A stretch of 64,000 nt of DNA, taken from assembly GCF_041320595.1 (NCBI RefSeq), contig NZ_CP166625.1, positions 1,685,501 through 1,749,500 on the forward strand, written 5' to 3'. This document shows positions 55,249-64,000 of this stretch, piece after piece (position 1 is the first letter of the stretch; every line of letters begins with the position of its first letter). A model generated the notes under the pieces. The model saw only the letters and a program-made list of their open reading frames with translations, did not search any database and was not told where the DNA came from. The position numbers were made by a program, and so were the translations under genes. The DNA is from Pleomorphomonas sp. PLEO. GTDB taxonomy: Bacteria; Pseudomonadota; Alphaproteobacteria; Rhizobiales; Pleomorphomonadaceae.

Positions 55249-56232
55249 TCAGGTTTGTTCCGAGACGATCGCCCGCAGGCGGTCCATCACCTCGGCTGAG
55301 AAGGTGCCGTGCGCCAGCGCCCCGACGTTGGTGCCGATTTGCGAAATCGACGTGAAACCGGGGATCGGAATGCTCCGGTCGGAGGCGGTGAGGATCCAGT
55401 CCAGCGCGCCCTGCGGCAGGGTCCTGCCATTGGCTGTCAGCAGAGGGGTGATGCGGTCCAGGATGGTGAGATAGCTCGGGTTGGCTTCCCCTTGCTTGAA
55501 ATATTTCAGCCAGGGCGCCGAACTGGCGCGGACGTCGGTCGCGGCGAAGGCCGTTCCGGCGTTGTATTTGCCGCTGAGCAGGCCCATCGCCAGCGGCAAT
55601 CGCGCCAGCGAGTACCATTGATGCCGTTCCACCAAGCGCAGCATGTCCGGCGCCGTGTCGAACACATTGAGATCGTGCTCGACGATGCGAAAGCCCGGAT
55701 AGTCGGCCACGGCGGCCACCAGATCCACATGGTCGGAGCTCCAGCCGTAGCAAGCGATCAGCCCCTCGGCGCGCATCGCCTCCAGCGTGTCGAACACCGG
55801 GCGCGCGGTGGCAAGATCGAGCTCGTTGTGGTGCAGCAGCACCGCGTCGATCGCCGGTCGTTTCAGGCGCCGCAAGGAGCCTTCCACGCCCTTGCGGATG
55901 GCGGCGGGGCTCAAGTCGATCGGGTCGATGACGCGGGTGGCCGGATCGCCGGTAAAGCCGCATTTGGTGACGATGACCGCGTCGGGCCGATCGCTCAGCG
56001 CTTCGCCTAAAAGGAGTTCGGAATTGCCGGCACCATAGGCGGCGGCCGTATCGAACAGGCGAATGCCGAGGTCATAGGCGGCGCGGATGCCGGCGATGGC
56101 GTCATCGGGGGATACCGATCCATAGCTGACCGGACCATCCGGCCAGATCATCAGGCCACCGGCCGCCCAGGTGCCAAGGCCCATGCGCGGCACCGTCACG
56201 CCGTTCCAAAGATTGATCGTCTCCACTGGCAA
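55249..56232 (-). CDS. Aldo/keto reductase
   Basis: This 327-residue TIM-barrel reductase has the tetrad D61, Y66 (FDTAAAYGAGNSE), K90 (VIVTKCGF) and a histidine in LLHHNELD, with an NADPH-binding end reading ILTASDRSIPIPGFTS. It resembles the D-threo-aldose/L-galactose dehydrogenase branch. The start is a TTG at 56232; a GTG at 56226 is an alternative. Confidence 0.88.
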   Translation of the reverse strand: MPVETINLWNGVTVPRMGLGTWAAGGLMIWPDGPVSYGSVSPDDAIAGIRAAYDLGIRLFDTAAAYGAGNSELLLGEALSDRPDAVIVTKCGFTGDPATRVIDPIDLSPAAIRKGVEGSLRRLKRPAIDAVLLHHNELDLATARPVFDTLEAMRAEGLIACYGWSSDHVDLVAAVADYPGFRIVEHDLNVFDTAPDMLRLVERHQWYSLARLPLAMGLLSGKYNAGTAFAATDVRASSAPWLKYFKQGEANPSYLTILDRITPLLTANGRTLPQGALDWILTASDRSIPIPGFTSISQIGTNVGALAHGTFSAEVMDRLRAIVSEQT

Positions 56233-56667
56233 ACTCCATCGGTCGAGGTGTTGAATGATGGGCAGGCGCGATGAAGCCGAAGCCCATGCGCAGGTTGTGA
56301 TGCATGTTTTCTTGGACGTTCTGGTAACGCGCCAGAAATAAGTCGGGGTATGATCGCTGAAATGTCGACTCTAGTCTTGAAATGATCTTCTATTTGGCTG
56401 TTTCTGCATGGGTTGCTGATATATGGTCCGGCGATCGGCGTATTTCTCTTGGCTCTTTTGTCTAGATATCGCCCGGGGCGCAGCGGTTTAATCCTTCAGG
56501 ATTGCAACACGGCATGCAGAAATGAAAAACATCCCGCGGGCAGCGGCCCGGCGCGGCCGGCCGGATGGAGCCGCTTCGGACAAAAAGCGCGGCTTTCCGC
56601 CTTCGGTCTGAACCAACTGGCGCCCCGTGCGTATTTCTCCTCAGATCCTATGAAGAGGAGAACGACC
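56233..56667. other. 435-bp gap, no gene supported
   Basis: An open frame runs from 56413 into the DUF2147 gene, but no family pattern or ribosome site supports translation before 56668. The left 200 bp are AT-rich and probably carry promoters. I see no repeat or strong hairpin. Confidence 0.4.
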
Positions 56668-57066
56668 ATGACCCACCGCCTTGCCGTCGGCGCGCTCATC
56701 GCCGCCTCGCTCGTCCCCCTGTTCCCGGTATCCGGCGTCGCGGCCGGCGAGCCTTCGCCCTTCGGCCTGTGGGCGCGCGGCGATGGCAAGGCCAAGGTGC
56801 GCGTCGCGCGCTGCGGGGCCGACCTTTGCGCCACCAATACCTGGATCCTCCAGGGCACCAAGGGCGAGAAGGCCGGCGACGTTCTGGTGATGAGCGTGAA
56901 GCCGGACGACCCCAGCCACTGGTCCGGCACGGCCTTCGATCGCCAGCGCGACCTGACCTATCGCATGACGCTGAACGTCGGCGACCAGCAGATGACGACG
57001 CGCGGCTGCGTGCTGGCCGGCATCATCTGCAAGGACATGGGCTGGACGCGCCTCAAGGGCAAATGA
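56668..57066 (+). CDS. Secreted DUF2147 domain protein
   Basis: This 132-residue protein has a signal peptide (MTHRLAVGALIAASLVPLFP, cleavage near VAAG). The mature part carries the DUF2147 pattern: FGLWARGDGKAKVRVARCGADLCATNTW, then DRQRDLTYRMTLNV and RGCVLAGIICKDMGWTR. Four cysteines probably form disulphides. Function is unknown; the family is periplasmic. GAGGAG lies upstream of the ATG at 56668. Confidence 0.88.
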   Translation: MTHRLAVGALIAASLVPLFPVSGVAAGEPSPFGLWARGDGKAKVRVARCGADLCATNTWILQGTKGEKAGDVLVMSVKPDDPSHWSGTAFDRQRDLTYRMTLNVGDQQMTTRGCVLAGIICKDMGWTRLKGK

Positions 57067-57085
57067 GCCCCGGCGGCGGCGCCCG

Positions 57086-57751
57086 CTATTGCCCGATACC
57101 GGTCAGTGCCCGGAGGTCGGCATTCTCGTGGAGGTAGCGGCCAGCGCCGCCCTTATTGGTGAGGGCGACGATGGCGGCGGCCACCGTGTCGGCGGGGATG
57201 GCGGCATAGCGGGCGAGCGGACCGACCATGACGGGGCTGAGGGCGGTGAAGACCCGCTGGACGATGACTTCCCGCGGCCGCTCGTCGCGACGATCGCCGA
57301 GCAGCAGGCCGGGGCGGATGATGTCAAAGCGGGTAAAGCCCAGCCCGTCCACCGCCTTCTCGATGGCGCCCTTGGTCTTGAGATAGAAGCCGATGCCACC
57401 GGCGCCGACCGAACTCACCAGGATGAACTGGCGGGCGCCCATGGCCCGGGCGGCTTCGGCCAGCGCCAGCACATAGTCGTGGTCGACGCGGAACATGTCC
57501 GATTGCGATCCGGCGGCGGCGATGGTGGTGCCGAGGCAGGAGATGGCGACGTCGACGCCATCGGGCGCCACCGATTTTAGCACCGCCTTGGGCGACGCGA
57601 GGAGCTGTTCGTAATCCACCGGTTGGCCGGGGGCGGACGAGCCGGTTCGCGTCAGGCTGATGAGCCCGACATCGGGATGGCCGGCGAGACGGGTGCGGAC
57701 ATGGCCGCCGATCAGGCCGGTGCTGCCGGCAAGAACGATGTGTTGGGTCAT
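57086..57751 (-). CDS. NAD(P)-binding oxidoreductase (atypical SDR, HTATIP2-like)
   Basis: This 221-residue Rossmann protein opens MTQHIVLAGSTGLIGGHV and contains DVAISCLGTTIAAAGS, QFILVSSVGAGG, a catalytic-like FYLKTKGAIEKAV and DIIRPGLLLGDR. That layout is of the HTATIP2/YwnB-like atypical SDR group. The ATG at 57751 is the family start. A close paralogue with a frameshift lies at 63285-63963, so the intact gene may be the functional copy. It is convergent with the DUF2147 gene. Confidence 0.88.
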   Translation of the reverse strand: MTQHIVLAGSTGLIGGHVRTRLAGHPDVGLISLTRTGSSAPGQPVDYEQLLASPKAVLKSVAPDGVDVAISCLGTTIAAAGSQSDMFRVDHDYVLALAEAARAMGARQFILVSSVGAGGIGFYLKTKGAIEKAVDGLGFTRFDIIRPGLLLGDRRDERPREVIVQRVFTALSPVMVGPLARYAAIPADTVAAAIVALTNKGGAGRYLHENADLRALTGIGQ

Positions 57752-57879
57752 AGGTGGTGTCTCCACTGGCGGCCGCCGCCAGCGCGCGGGTCGACCATGC
57801 GTCGGCGCATTTCGCGCCAGGCTCCAAAGAGGATAACGCGGCTGGCGGCGTTTGGTGCCATCCAAAGGGCGAATGGATA

Positions 57880-58626
57880 TCAGGCGGTGGCGCACCACGC
57901 CCCGAGGGCCTCAAACGAGGGCTTGGCGAAATGGTAGCCCTGGAACAGATGGGCGCCGAGATCGCTGAGGACGGCAAATTCACCGGCCGTTTCAACGCCC
58001 TCGCAGAGGGCCGTGACGCCGAGGTCGTCCAGCATGGCCAGGATGTTCTTGACGATGACGCGGCGGGCGGGATCGGCGTCGATGCCGCGCACTAACTCCA
58101 TGTCGAGCTTGACGATATCGGGCTGGAACTTGGCGAGCAGGTTGAGGCCGGCATAGCCGGCGCCGAAATCGTCGATCGCCGTCGCGAAGCCGATCTGTTT
58201 GTAAGTGGTCAGGATTTTCAGCAGATGGCCGGTGTCGAGCGGCTCGTTCTCGGTGAATTCGAAAATGATTTTTTTGAGCGGAAAGCCCACCCGCTCGGCG
58301 GTTTCCAGCGTTTGACGGATGCAGGCGCGCGGCTCGTAGACGGCGTTGGGCATGAAGTTGATGGACAGCTTGATGTCCTCGCCGGCCGGAAACAGCCGGG
58401 CCGCCAGTTCGATGGCCTTGATGCGGCATTGCTGGTCGAAATAATAGCGGTTGTCTTGATCGACCCGGCCGAGAACGCTGCCGGCGCCTTCGCCGTGAAC
58501 GCCGCGCACCAGGGCCTCGTGGCCGAAAACCCGGCCGGCGCGCGTATCGACGATGGGCTGAAACGCCATGGAGAAGGCGATCGGGAATCCCTCTCCGCGC
58601 TGACAGCCCGCACAGCCGTTCGACAT
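57880..58626 (-). CDS. EAL domain c-di-GMP phosphodiesterase
   Basis: This is a stand-alone EAL domain of 248 residues. E37 lies in HEALVRG, followed by SINFMPNAV, IIFEFTENE, AIDDFGAGYAGLNLL, IVKLDMELVRGI, LCEGVET and FQGYHFAKP, so the metal- and substrate-binding residues are kept. The N-terminus carries CAGCQRG, a possible redox or metal pair common in short EAL proteins. It would lower c-di-GMP, opposing the cyclase encoded at 53947. Confidence 0.92.
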   Translation of the reverse strand: MSNGCAGCQRGEGFPIAFSMAFQPIVDTRAGRVFGHEALVRGVHGEGAGSVLGRVDQDNRYYFDQQCRIKAIELAARLFPAGEDIKLSINFMPNAVYEPRACIRQTLETAERVGFPLKKIIFEFTENEPLDTGHLLKILTTYKQIGFATAIDDFGAGYAGLNLLAKFQPDIVKLDMELVRGIDADPARRVIVKNILAMLDDLGVTALCEGVETAGEFAVLSDLGAHLFQGYHFAKPSFEALGAWCATA

Positions 58627-58776
58627 GGTGGCCCCCTCGTGTGATGGCTTTCATAGCCGAGGCCGGGTTACGGCGGCGTAAAGGATGGTCTGTGGCACCG
58701 AGCGGCCTCCGTTGCTATGCCGTAGTGCGCGACATACCGACTTATGCGGCATTGTTTCGGCGCGCCGACGAATTTA

Positions 58777-58792
58777 TATAACGATCGATGCA
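58777..58792. promoter_or_regulatory. Operator-like site at the tetR start
   Basis: TATAACGATCGATGCA overlaps the start codon of the TetR gene. It matches, with extra similarity in the following CAAAAATC, the two sites downstream at 59536 and 59593. The centre is GATC with partly symmetric ends. Confidence 0.5.
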
Positions 58793-59453
58793 AAAATCTG
58801 AAACGCCATCCTTGTCCGACAAGCAGGCTCGCAGTCGCGGGCGGCCACGGGCGTTCGATCGCGAAGCCGCCCTGGCCGTGGCGACGCGCCTGTTCTGGAC
58901 CAAGGGCTTCGAGGCGACGTCGATCGCCGATCTCACCGAGGCCATGAAGATCGGCTCGCCCAGCCTCTACGCGGCCTTCGGTTCGAAAGAAGGGCTCTAT
59001 GCCGAGGCGCTCGACTATTACAAGGCAAACTTCGACGCTTTCGTGTGGGACAATTTCTTTGCCGCCGGCACGGCGCGCGAGGCCATCAAGGCTTTTCTTC
59101 TGGATTCGGCGGCGGCGTTGACCGGCACCGTGGCCGATATCCCTTGCGGCTGCATGATGACGCTGTCGGCCGTTGGCAGCGAGGGCCACGCCGAACTGGG
59201 CGATCTTGTCCGCACGGGCCGCGCCGTCACGCTCGACCGGTTGACGGCGCGGCTGGACCGGGCGGTTGCAGAGGGCGAGATACCGGCCTCGACCGATGTC
59301 CACGCCCTGGCGCGCTTTGTCCAGAGCGTGCAAAACGGCATGTCGATCCTGGCGCGGGATAACGTGTGCTGCGCCGAGCTCAAGTCGGTGGCCGATGTCG
59401 CCATGCTGGGGTGGGACAAGTATACCAACCCCGGAGAACGGGCTCCGGGCTGA
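58788..59453 (+). CDS. TetR family transcriptional regulator
   Basis: This 221-residue regulator has an HTH at about residues 23-66 (DREAALAVATRLFWTKGFEATSIADLTEAM, then IGSPSLYAAFGSKEGLY), typical of the AcuR/ComR-like branch with a C-terminal ligand domain. Cysteines in IPCGCMM and NVCCAEL are notable. An MFS gene follows 409 bp downstream on the same strand, and the operator-like site recurs twice in between, so it is the probable repressor of that transporter. Confidence 0.9.
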   Translation: MQKSETPSLSDKQARSRGRPRAFDREAALAVATRLFWTKGFEATSIADLTEAMKIGSPSLYAAFGSKEGLYAEALDYYKANFDAFVWDNFFAAGTAREAIKAFLLDSAAALTGTVADIPCGCMMTLSAVGSEGHAELGDLVRTGRAVTLDRLTARLDRAVAEGEIPASTDVHALARFVQSVQNGMSILARDNVCCAELKSVADVAMLGWDKYTNPGERAPG

Positions 59454-59535
59454 GCGGCATTTCGCGAGGCCGGGCCCATACCGATCCCACGTGCGAGACG
59501 GCGCGGCTCACGAAGAGGTGAGTGGCACCGATTTA

Positions 59536-59551
59536 TGTTATGGTCGATACA
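59536..59551. promoter_or_regulatory. Operator-like site (middle copy)
   Basis: TGTTATGGTCGATACA shares position by position most bases with the sites at 58777 and 59593, including the following GAAATC. Confidence 0.5.
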
Positions 59552-59592
59552 GAAATCACTTGACGGGCTGAGGCCGTCGCGTCTACAAATTT

Positions 59593-59608
59593 TGTAACGA
59601 TCACTACA
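59593..59608. promoter_or_regulatory. Operator-like site upstream of the MFS gene
   Basis: TGTAACGATCACTACA has the symmetric frame TGTA-N2-GATC-N2-TACA. It is the most symmetric of three related copies and lies about 255 bp before the MFS start. No other gene fills 59454-59862. Confidence 0.55.
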
Positions 59609-59862
59609 GAAATATTTGCCATGCGTCATCTGGCTGAAAAGCGCTTCATGTCCCCAATGAAGCGTTCGGCAAGGTTACCAGTGTAGGCGGGCGTTTCTTC
59701 CCTTCGATGATAACAAATTATTCCGGTTTCAGGCTGCGATAGTCGTGTATCCGCAGGCCGGATGACATCAGTTCAGTTGCGATGAATTGTCGCCGCGCAC
59801 CGCCAAGTCTGCGCGGCGGTGACATTTCCTTTTCTCTTCTCGATCGTCACAGGAAATAGCTT

Positions 59863-61077
59863 ATGAGCAGCGAGCAAATCATGACGAGCCCCCTTGATGG
59901 GCATGGTCATCTCAAGCCGGCCTGGGCGGGCGTGATGTCGCTTGCCCTCGGCGTGTTCGGCCTTGTCACCGCCGAGTTTCTGCCGGCCAGCCTGTTGACG
60001 CCGATCTCGCAGGATCTCGGCGTCAGCATCGGCGCGGCCGGACAATCGGTGACGATGACGGCGGTGGTCGGCGCGTTTGCCGGGCCGGCCATCGTCGTCG
60101 GCACCAGCCGCTTCGATCGGCGCTACACTCTGTTGGCGCTGACCTCGCTGTTGATTTTGTCGAGCCTGATCGCCGCCTTGTCCAGCGGGTTGCCGATGCT
60201 GTTGCTGGCGCGCGGCCTGCTTGGCATCGCCCTTGGCGGCTTCTGGGCCATGTCGCTGGCCCTGGCCATGCGCCTCGTGCCGGCCGACCTGATGCCACGG
60301 GCGATGGCCATCATCATGGGCGGCGTCTCCGTGGCGACCGTCTGCGCGGCGCCGGTCGGTGCCTGGGTGGGCGACGTCATGGGCTGGCGGTTCGCCTTCG
60401 TCATCACCGGCGTCCTTGGCGTGCTGACCCTTGTTGCCCAGGCGCTGACGCTGCCGGCCATGCCGTCCACCGGCCCGGCCAACCTCAGCACCATGGCCGA
60501 CGTACTGCGCCGTCCGGCCATCCGTCTCGGCCTTGCGACCATCCTTCTGGTGGTGGCCGGCCACTTTGCCGGCTTCACCTTCATCCGTCCGTTCCTTGAA
60601 GACGTGCCGCATTTCGGCATCGACGGCGTGTCGCGGGTTTTGCTGGCCTTCGGCATCGGTGGTTTTCTGGGTAATTTTGCCGGCGGCTTCATGGCCGAGC
60701 GCAACACCCCATTGTCGATCACGCTGGCCGCCGGGGGCATTGCCGTCATGGCGCTGGTGCTGAGCTTTGCTGGCGGCTCGCCGGTGGTTGCCGCCGTCGC
60801 CACCGGCCTGTGGGGCTTTGCCTTCGGCGCGCTGCCGGTCAGCGTGCAGAGCTTCATCAACCAGGCGGCCTCCGATGAGGCGGAAAGCGCCGGCGCGCTG
60901 ATGCTGACCACCTTCCAGGTGGCCATTTCCAGTGGCGCGGTGCTCGGCGGTGTGATCGTCGAGGCCCAGGGAGCGGCCGGTGTGTTCATGTTCGCCGGCC
61001 TCAGCGCGCTGCTTGGCGCCACGCTGATCGGCTTTGCCAGCCGCGCCCGGGTCGCCGAGGCCGAAGCCTGCGAGTAG
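59863..61077 (+). CDS. MFS transporter, DHA1 family (AraJ/NepI-like)
   Basis: This 404-residue protein has 12 TM helices. TM1 contains GVFGLVTAEFLPASLLTPISQDLG, the mark of the AraJ/SotB/NepI branch, with a motif-A-like loop VVGTSRFDRRYTLL and APVGAWVGDVMGWRFAF in TM5. NepI exports purine ribonucleosides and SotB sugars; the substrate here is unknown. Control by the upstream TetR protein is likely from the shared sites. Confidence 0.9.
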   Translation: MSSEQIMTSPLDGHGHLKPAWAGVMSLALGVFGLVTAEFLPASLLTPISQDLGVSIGAAGQSVTMTAVVGAFAGPAIVVGTSRFDRRYTLLALTSLLILSSLIAALSSGLPMLLLARGLLGIALGGFWAMSLALAMRLVPADLMPRAMAIIMGGVSVATVCAAPVGAWVGDVMGWRFAFVITGVLGVLTLVAQALTLPAMPSTGPANLSTMADVLRRPAIRLGLATILLVVAGHFAGFTFIRPFLEDVPHFGIDGVSRVLLAFGIGGFLGNFAGGFMAERNTPLSITLAAGGIAVMALVLSFAGGSPVVAAVATGLWGFAFGALPVSVQSFINQAASDEAESAGALMLTTFQVAISSGAVLGGVIVEAQGAAGVFMFAGLSALLGATLIGFASRARVAEAEACE

Positions 61078-61079
61078 AG

Positions 61080-61114
61080 GCGCGGCGGGCCGGGGCTCCC
61101 CACAGCCGCCGCGC
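61080..61114. terminator. Two-way terminator-like hairpin
   Basis: GCGCGGCGG and CCGCCGCGC form a 9-bp stem with a 17-nt loop between the convergent MFS and chemoreceptor genes. No T-run is present on either side. Confidence 0.5.
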
Positions 61115-61122
61115 GTCGCCGG

Positions 61123-62805
61123 TCAGCCGGCGCGTAGGCTAGTGACGAAGTTGGCGACTTCCTTTTGCAGCGTGCTCGACTGATCGCTGAGATGATCCGA
61201 CAGGGTCATCAGCTGGGTCGAGGCGGCACCCGTCATCTCGGCGGCATTGCTGACGCCGGAAATGTTGTTGGTGACATCGTTGGTGCCGCTTGCTGCCAAC
61301 TGGGTGTTGCGGGCGATCTCACCGGTCGCCGCGCCTTGTTCCTCGACCGCGCTGGCGATGGCCGCCGACGAGTTCTGGATGTTGGTGACGGTGCGCACGA
61401 TGCGGGAGATGGCATCGACCGTGCTGCCGGTCGCCGACTGGATTTCTCCAATCTTGCGGCCGATCTGGTCGGTGGCCTTGGCGGTCTGGTCGGCCAGTTG
61501 CTTGACCTCGGCGGCCACCACGGCGAAGCCCTTGCCGGCGTCGCCAGCGCGTGCCGCCTCGATGGTGGCGTTCAGCGCCAGAAGGTTGGTCTGGGCGGCG
61601 ATGTTGGAGATCAGCGTCACCACCTCGCCGATCTGCTGGGCGGCCTGCGACAGGGTCTGAACGTTTTGCGCACTGGTTTCGGCTTCGCTGGCGGCATCGC
61701 GGGCGATCGATGACGACTGGCTGACCTGCTGGGAGATTTCCTGGATGGAGACGGAGAGTTCCTCGGCTCCGGCGGCGACCGTCTGCACGTTGGTGGCAGC
61801 TTCCTCGGCGGCGCCAGCCACGGCCTGCGCCTGGCGGGCCGTCTCCTCGGCGGTGGCCGAAAGGTTCTTGGCGGCGTCCGCCACTTCGCCCGACGATTTG
61901 GCGAAGGCGCTGGACAGGGCACCCATCTTGGCTTCGAACTGGTTGGCGATCTCAAGCCGGGCGCGGGTCATGGTCTCGTGGTTCCGGGCCTCCGTCTGCA
62001 AGGCTTCAGTGCGCAGGCGCTCGGTCTCGACCAGACTGTCGCGGAAGTGCGACAGCGCCCCGGCGATCATGCCCACCCCGTCCTTGCGGTGGAGGTAGGG
62101 AACCTCGGTCGAAAGCTCGCCCTCGGCGATTTTCCCCATGCTGGCGGTAATGGTCTTGATCGGGCGGGAGATCATGCCATTGAGGACGACAATTCCCAGG
62201 CCGGCGAACAGAACCATCAACACGCCGCCGGCCGCGATGGACCAGGTGATGGAGCTGAAGGCGCTGTCGCGGGCCGCCGCGCGGTCGTCAAGCAGGCTCT
62301 CTTCGGCGTCCTTGAGGTCTTTGACGATGGCGCGGATGTCGTCCATCGACTTCTTGCCGGCGCCGTCGCGCTCCAGTTCCAGAGCGGCGTCGCGGGTCGC
62401 GTTGTCGGCCATCAAGTGGATGCCTTTTTCAGCGACATTGGCACGCCACTCGGCGGCGGCGGTGCCAATCTGGCCGAGGCGGCGCTGCTGGGCGGCGTTG
62501 TCCGAGGTCATCGCCTTCAGTTTTTCGAAGGCCGCCTGGAAGTTCGCGTAGCCGAACTTGTAAGGACCGAGATTGTCGGGATTTGCCGTGATCAGAAACC
62601 CACGGAATCCGGTTTCCTGGTCGACCATGCTGGCCTGCATCGCGTCGGCCTGCTGCAACACGTTGTAGGAGTGATCGGTCCAGCTGTCGGTTTGTTGCAG
62701 CGCTTGCTTGTTATGAAAGACGTAGAGATTGAGCCCGATCGATATCAGGATCAGTACGCCGAAGCCGAGCAGCAGTTTGTAGGTGATAGACAGATTGTTG
62801 AACAT
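61123..62805 (-). CDS. Methyl-accepting chemotaxis protein with CHASE3-like sensor
   Basis: This 560-residue receptor starts from the ATG at 62805; the upstream frame to 62976 lacks family similarity. TM1 (about 8-29) opens a periplasmic CHASE3-type helical domain ([22 protein letters not shown] is diagnostic). TM2 (about 185-207), HAMP and an MCP hairpin with the tip [26 protein letters not shown] follow. It differs from the two tandem receptors in sensor type and in tip flanks. There is no CheR tether. Confidence 0.92.
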   Translation of the reverse strand: MFNNLSITYKLLLGFGVLILISIGLNLYVFHNKQALQQTDSWTDHSYNVLQQADAMQASMVDQETGFRGFLITANPDNLGPYKFGYANFQAAFEKLKAMTSDNAAQQRRLGQIGTAAAEWRANVAEKGIHLMADNATRDAALELERDGAGKKSMDDIRAIVKDLKDAEESLLDDRAAARDSAFSSITWSIAAGGVLMVLFAGLGIVVLNGMISRPIKTITASMGKIAEGELSTEVPYLHRKDGVGMIAGALSHFRDSLVETERLRTEALQTEARNHETMTRARLEIANQFEAKMGALSSAFAKSSGEVADAAKNLSATAEETARQAQAVAGAAEEAATNVQTVAAGAEELSVSIQEISQQVSQSSSIARDAASEAETSAQNVQTLSQAAQQIGEVVTLISNIAAQTNLLALNATIEAARAGDAGKGFAVVAAEVKQLADQTAKATDQIGRKIGEIQSATGSTVDAISRIVRTVTNIQNSSAAIASAVEEQGAATGEIARNTQLAASGTNDVTNNISGVSNAAEMTGAASTQLMTLSDHLSDQSSTLQKEVANFVTSLRAG

Positions 62806-63284
62806 TTCAACTTCGGCCTTCTTGAGTAACTGACGAGAGACGCGCTCATCCACCGGGGACTTGCCGCGCGCAGACGGAGCGCCCGCTTTCCCCGCCGCGG
62901 CCCGCCGGGCGACGTCGAACCAGGCGGCATCAGCTTGCCCGATCGCGGTCGCCGGACGGCGTTTCACACGAGGCAACGTATCGAAGTGACAGCCTTGCTG
63001 TACTAAATCGAGTTTGCTTCCGCCCCATTAACAACATGCTAATTCGAAAGCTACTAAAAGCTTACATGTTAGTCATATTTGCGATTATGACGTGCTGTTT
63101 AATGTTAAACTTCTGATTTTTATTAGTTTCTGAAGTATAATTACATCGGGAAAATCTAGCGGGAAGGGCTGCGTTGCACGAATAATGTTTCACTAAAAAC
63201 ACAACCAGCGCGAGATATTCCTTCTATTACAATATGATGACAAGTATTTATACTTAACTTCCGTCCCCCGTTATTCTCGGGCGA
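62806..63284. other. Gap with AT-rich stretch, no gene supported
   Basis: Between the chemoreceptor start and the end of the frameshifted oxidoreductase, about 250 bp (63010-63260) are strongly AT-rich compared with the window. It probably holds the receptor promoter. I see no repeat of the dispersed family and no convincing frame. Confidence 0.45.
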
Positions 63285-63963
63285 TCAGCCGGACGTTGAC
63301 CTATTTCCTGTCCCGTCTCGCCGCAATCCATCGTTTTCGTGCACATGCCGGCCGGTTTCCGGCTGGCCGATCAGGGCGAGGATGGCGTCGGCCACGGTAT
63401 CGGCGGGGATGGCGGTGTAGCGGGCGAACGGGCCGGCCATCAGCGGGGCGAGGACGGCGAGGACGCGTTGGCCGATCGTTTCGAGGGGGCGCTGTTCGGC
63501 GCGGTGGCCGACCAGCTCGCCGGGGCGGATCAGGTCCAGCCGGTCGAAGCCGAGATGGCCGACTGCCTCTTCGATGGCGCCCTTGGTCTTGAGGTAGAAG
63601 CCGGGGCCGCCGGCGCCGACCGAGGTCATCAGGATGAATTGGCGCGCGCCGAGCGCCCGCGCGCCGCTGGCGAGGCCTAAAATGTAGTCGTGGTCGACGC
63701 GGAACATCGCCTGTTCCGATCCGGCGGCGCGGATGGTGGTGCCGAGGCAGGAGATCGCCACGTCGATGCCGGCGGGCGCCAGCGGACCCAGCACGCTGGC
63801 GGGCGCCAGGCAAAGCTGTTCGAAATCCACCTGATGGCCTGTTACCGACGAACCGCGCCGCGTGAGGCTGACGAGATCGACATCGGGCCGCGCGGCGAGC
63901 CAGGGCAGCGACAAGGCCGCCGACCAGCCCTGTGCCACCGGCCAGAAGGACACGTTGGGTCAT
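63285..63963 (-). pseudogene. NAD(P)-binding oxidoreductase paralogue with a frameshift
   Basis: From the ATG at 63963 the frame reads MTQRVLLAGGTGLVGGLVAA, matching the protein encoded at 57086-57751, and then leaves register. The rest of the homologue (RPDVDLVSLTRRGSSVTGHQ onward to the end) continues in another frame to 63285. Removing one C from the CCC run (plus-strand GGG at 63903-63905) restores an alignment of equal length to the intact paralogue. It is a pseudogene or a sequencing error. Confidence 0.8.
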
Positions 63964-64000
63964 TCAAAGATCTCCCCGGATCGCCTCGGTGAAATCCTTT

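Noticed and set aside
62806-62976. N-terminal extension of the third chemoreceptor
   Set aside because: The added residues are basic and without family similarity. TM1 normally begins within the first ten residues, as it does from 62805.

Overview
The window is high-GC, densely packed bacterial DNA with alphaproteobacterial traits: OlsB-like and PmtA-like membrane-lipid enzymes, TctD-type two-component systems, DUF2336, HAMP/MCP receptors without a C-terminal CheR tether, and GFA and LtrA proteins. A member of the Hyphomicrobiales is likely; the genus cannot be fixed from sequence alone. I see no rRNA, tRNA, insertion sequence or CRISPR array.

Layout. 0-3.2 kb: MFS transporter (cut by the left edge), VOC protein with divergent MarR, GFA enzyme. 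3.3-6.2 kb: an AT-richer island with a Sce7726-type nuclease-fold protein facing an operon of a two-TM protein, an ImmA/IrrE metallopeptidase and a beta-family protein. 6.3-7.9 kb: XRE-cupin regulator, GNAT acetyltransferase and a frameshifted YdcZ transporter, with matching operators. 8.1-14.1 kb: LacI regulator, PTS IIBC and two phospho-glycosidases, a beta-glucoside uptake and cleavage operon. 14.4-20.9 kb: AraC, HD-GYP and two near-duplicate chemoreceptors. 21-27.8 kb: two paralogous two-component systems enclosing envelope genes. 28.3-30.6 kb: membrane-lipid genes. 30.6-38 kb: a tetR-MFS-RND efflux cassette between two 177-bp direct repeats, one a broken marR, the other the start of an intact marR operon that runs to 40.4 kb. 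40.8-45 kb: DUF2336, LysR/SDR, a palindromic-repeat cluster and a MOSC protein. 45.4-49.3 kb: P-type ATPase and a tryptophanyl-tRNA synthetase preceded by a Trp-Trp leader peptide and alternative hairpins. 49.7-64 kb: LtrA, aquaporin, AraC plus PLP dehydratase, GGDEF and EAL proteins, reductases, TetR/MFS pair with three operator-like sites, a CHASE3-like chemoreceptor and a frameshifted oxidoreductase.

Main themes: many small regulator-plus-effector units with visible operators, several efflux systems, and signalling by c-di-GMP and chemoreceptors. A dispersed family of paired-hairpin repeats (five separate copies and one cluster) fills intergenic gaps. The best candidates for undescribed biology are the Sce7726/beta/ImmA island, the trpS leader, the repeat family, and the repeat-bounded efflux cassette.
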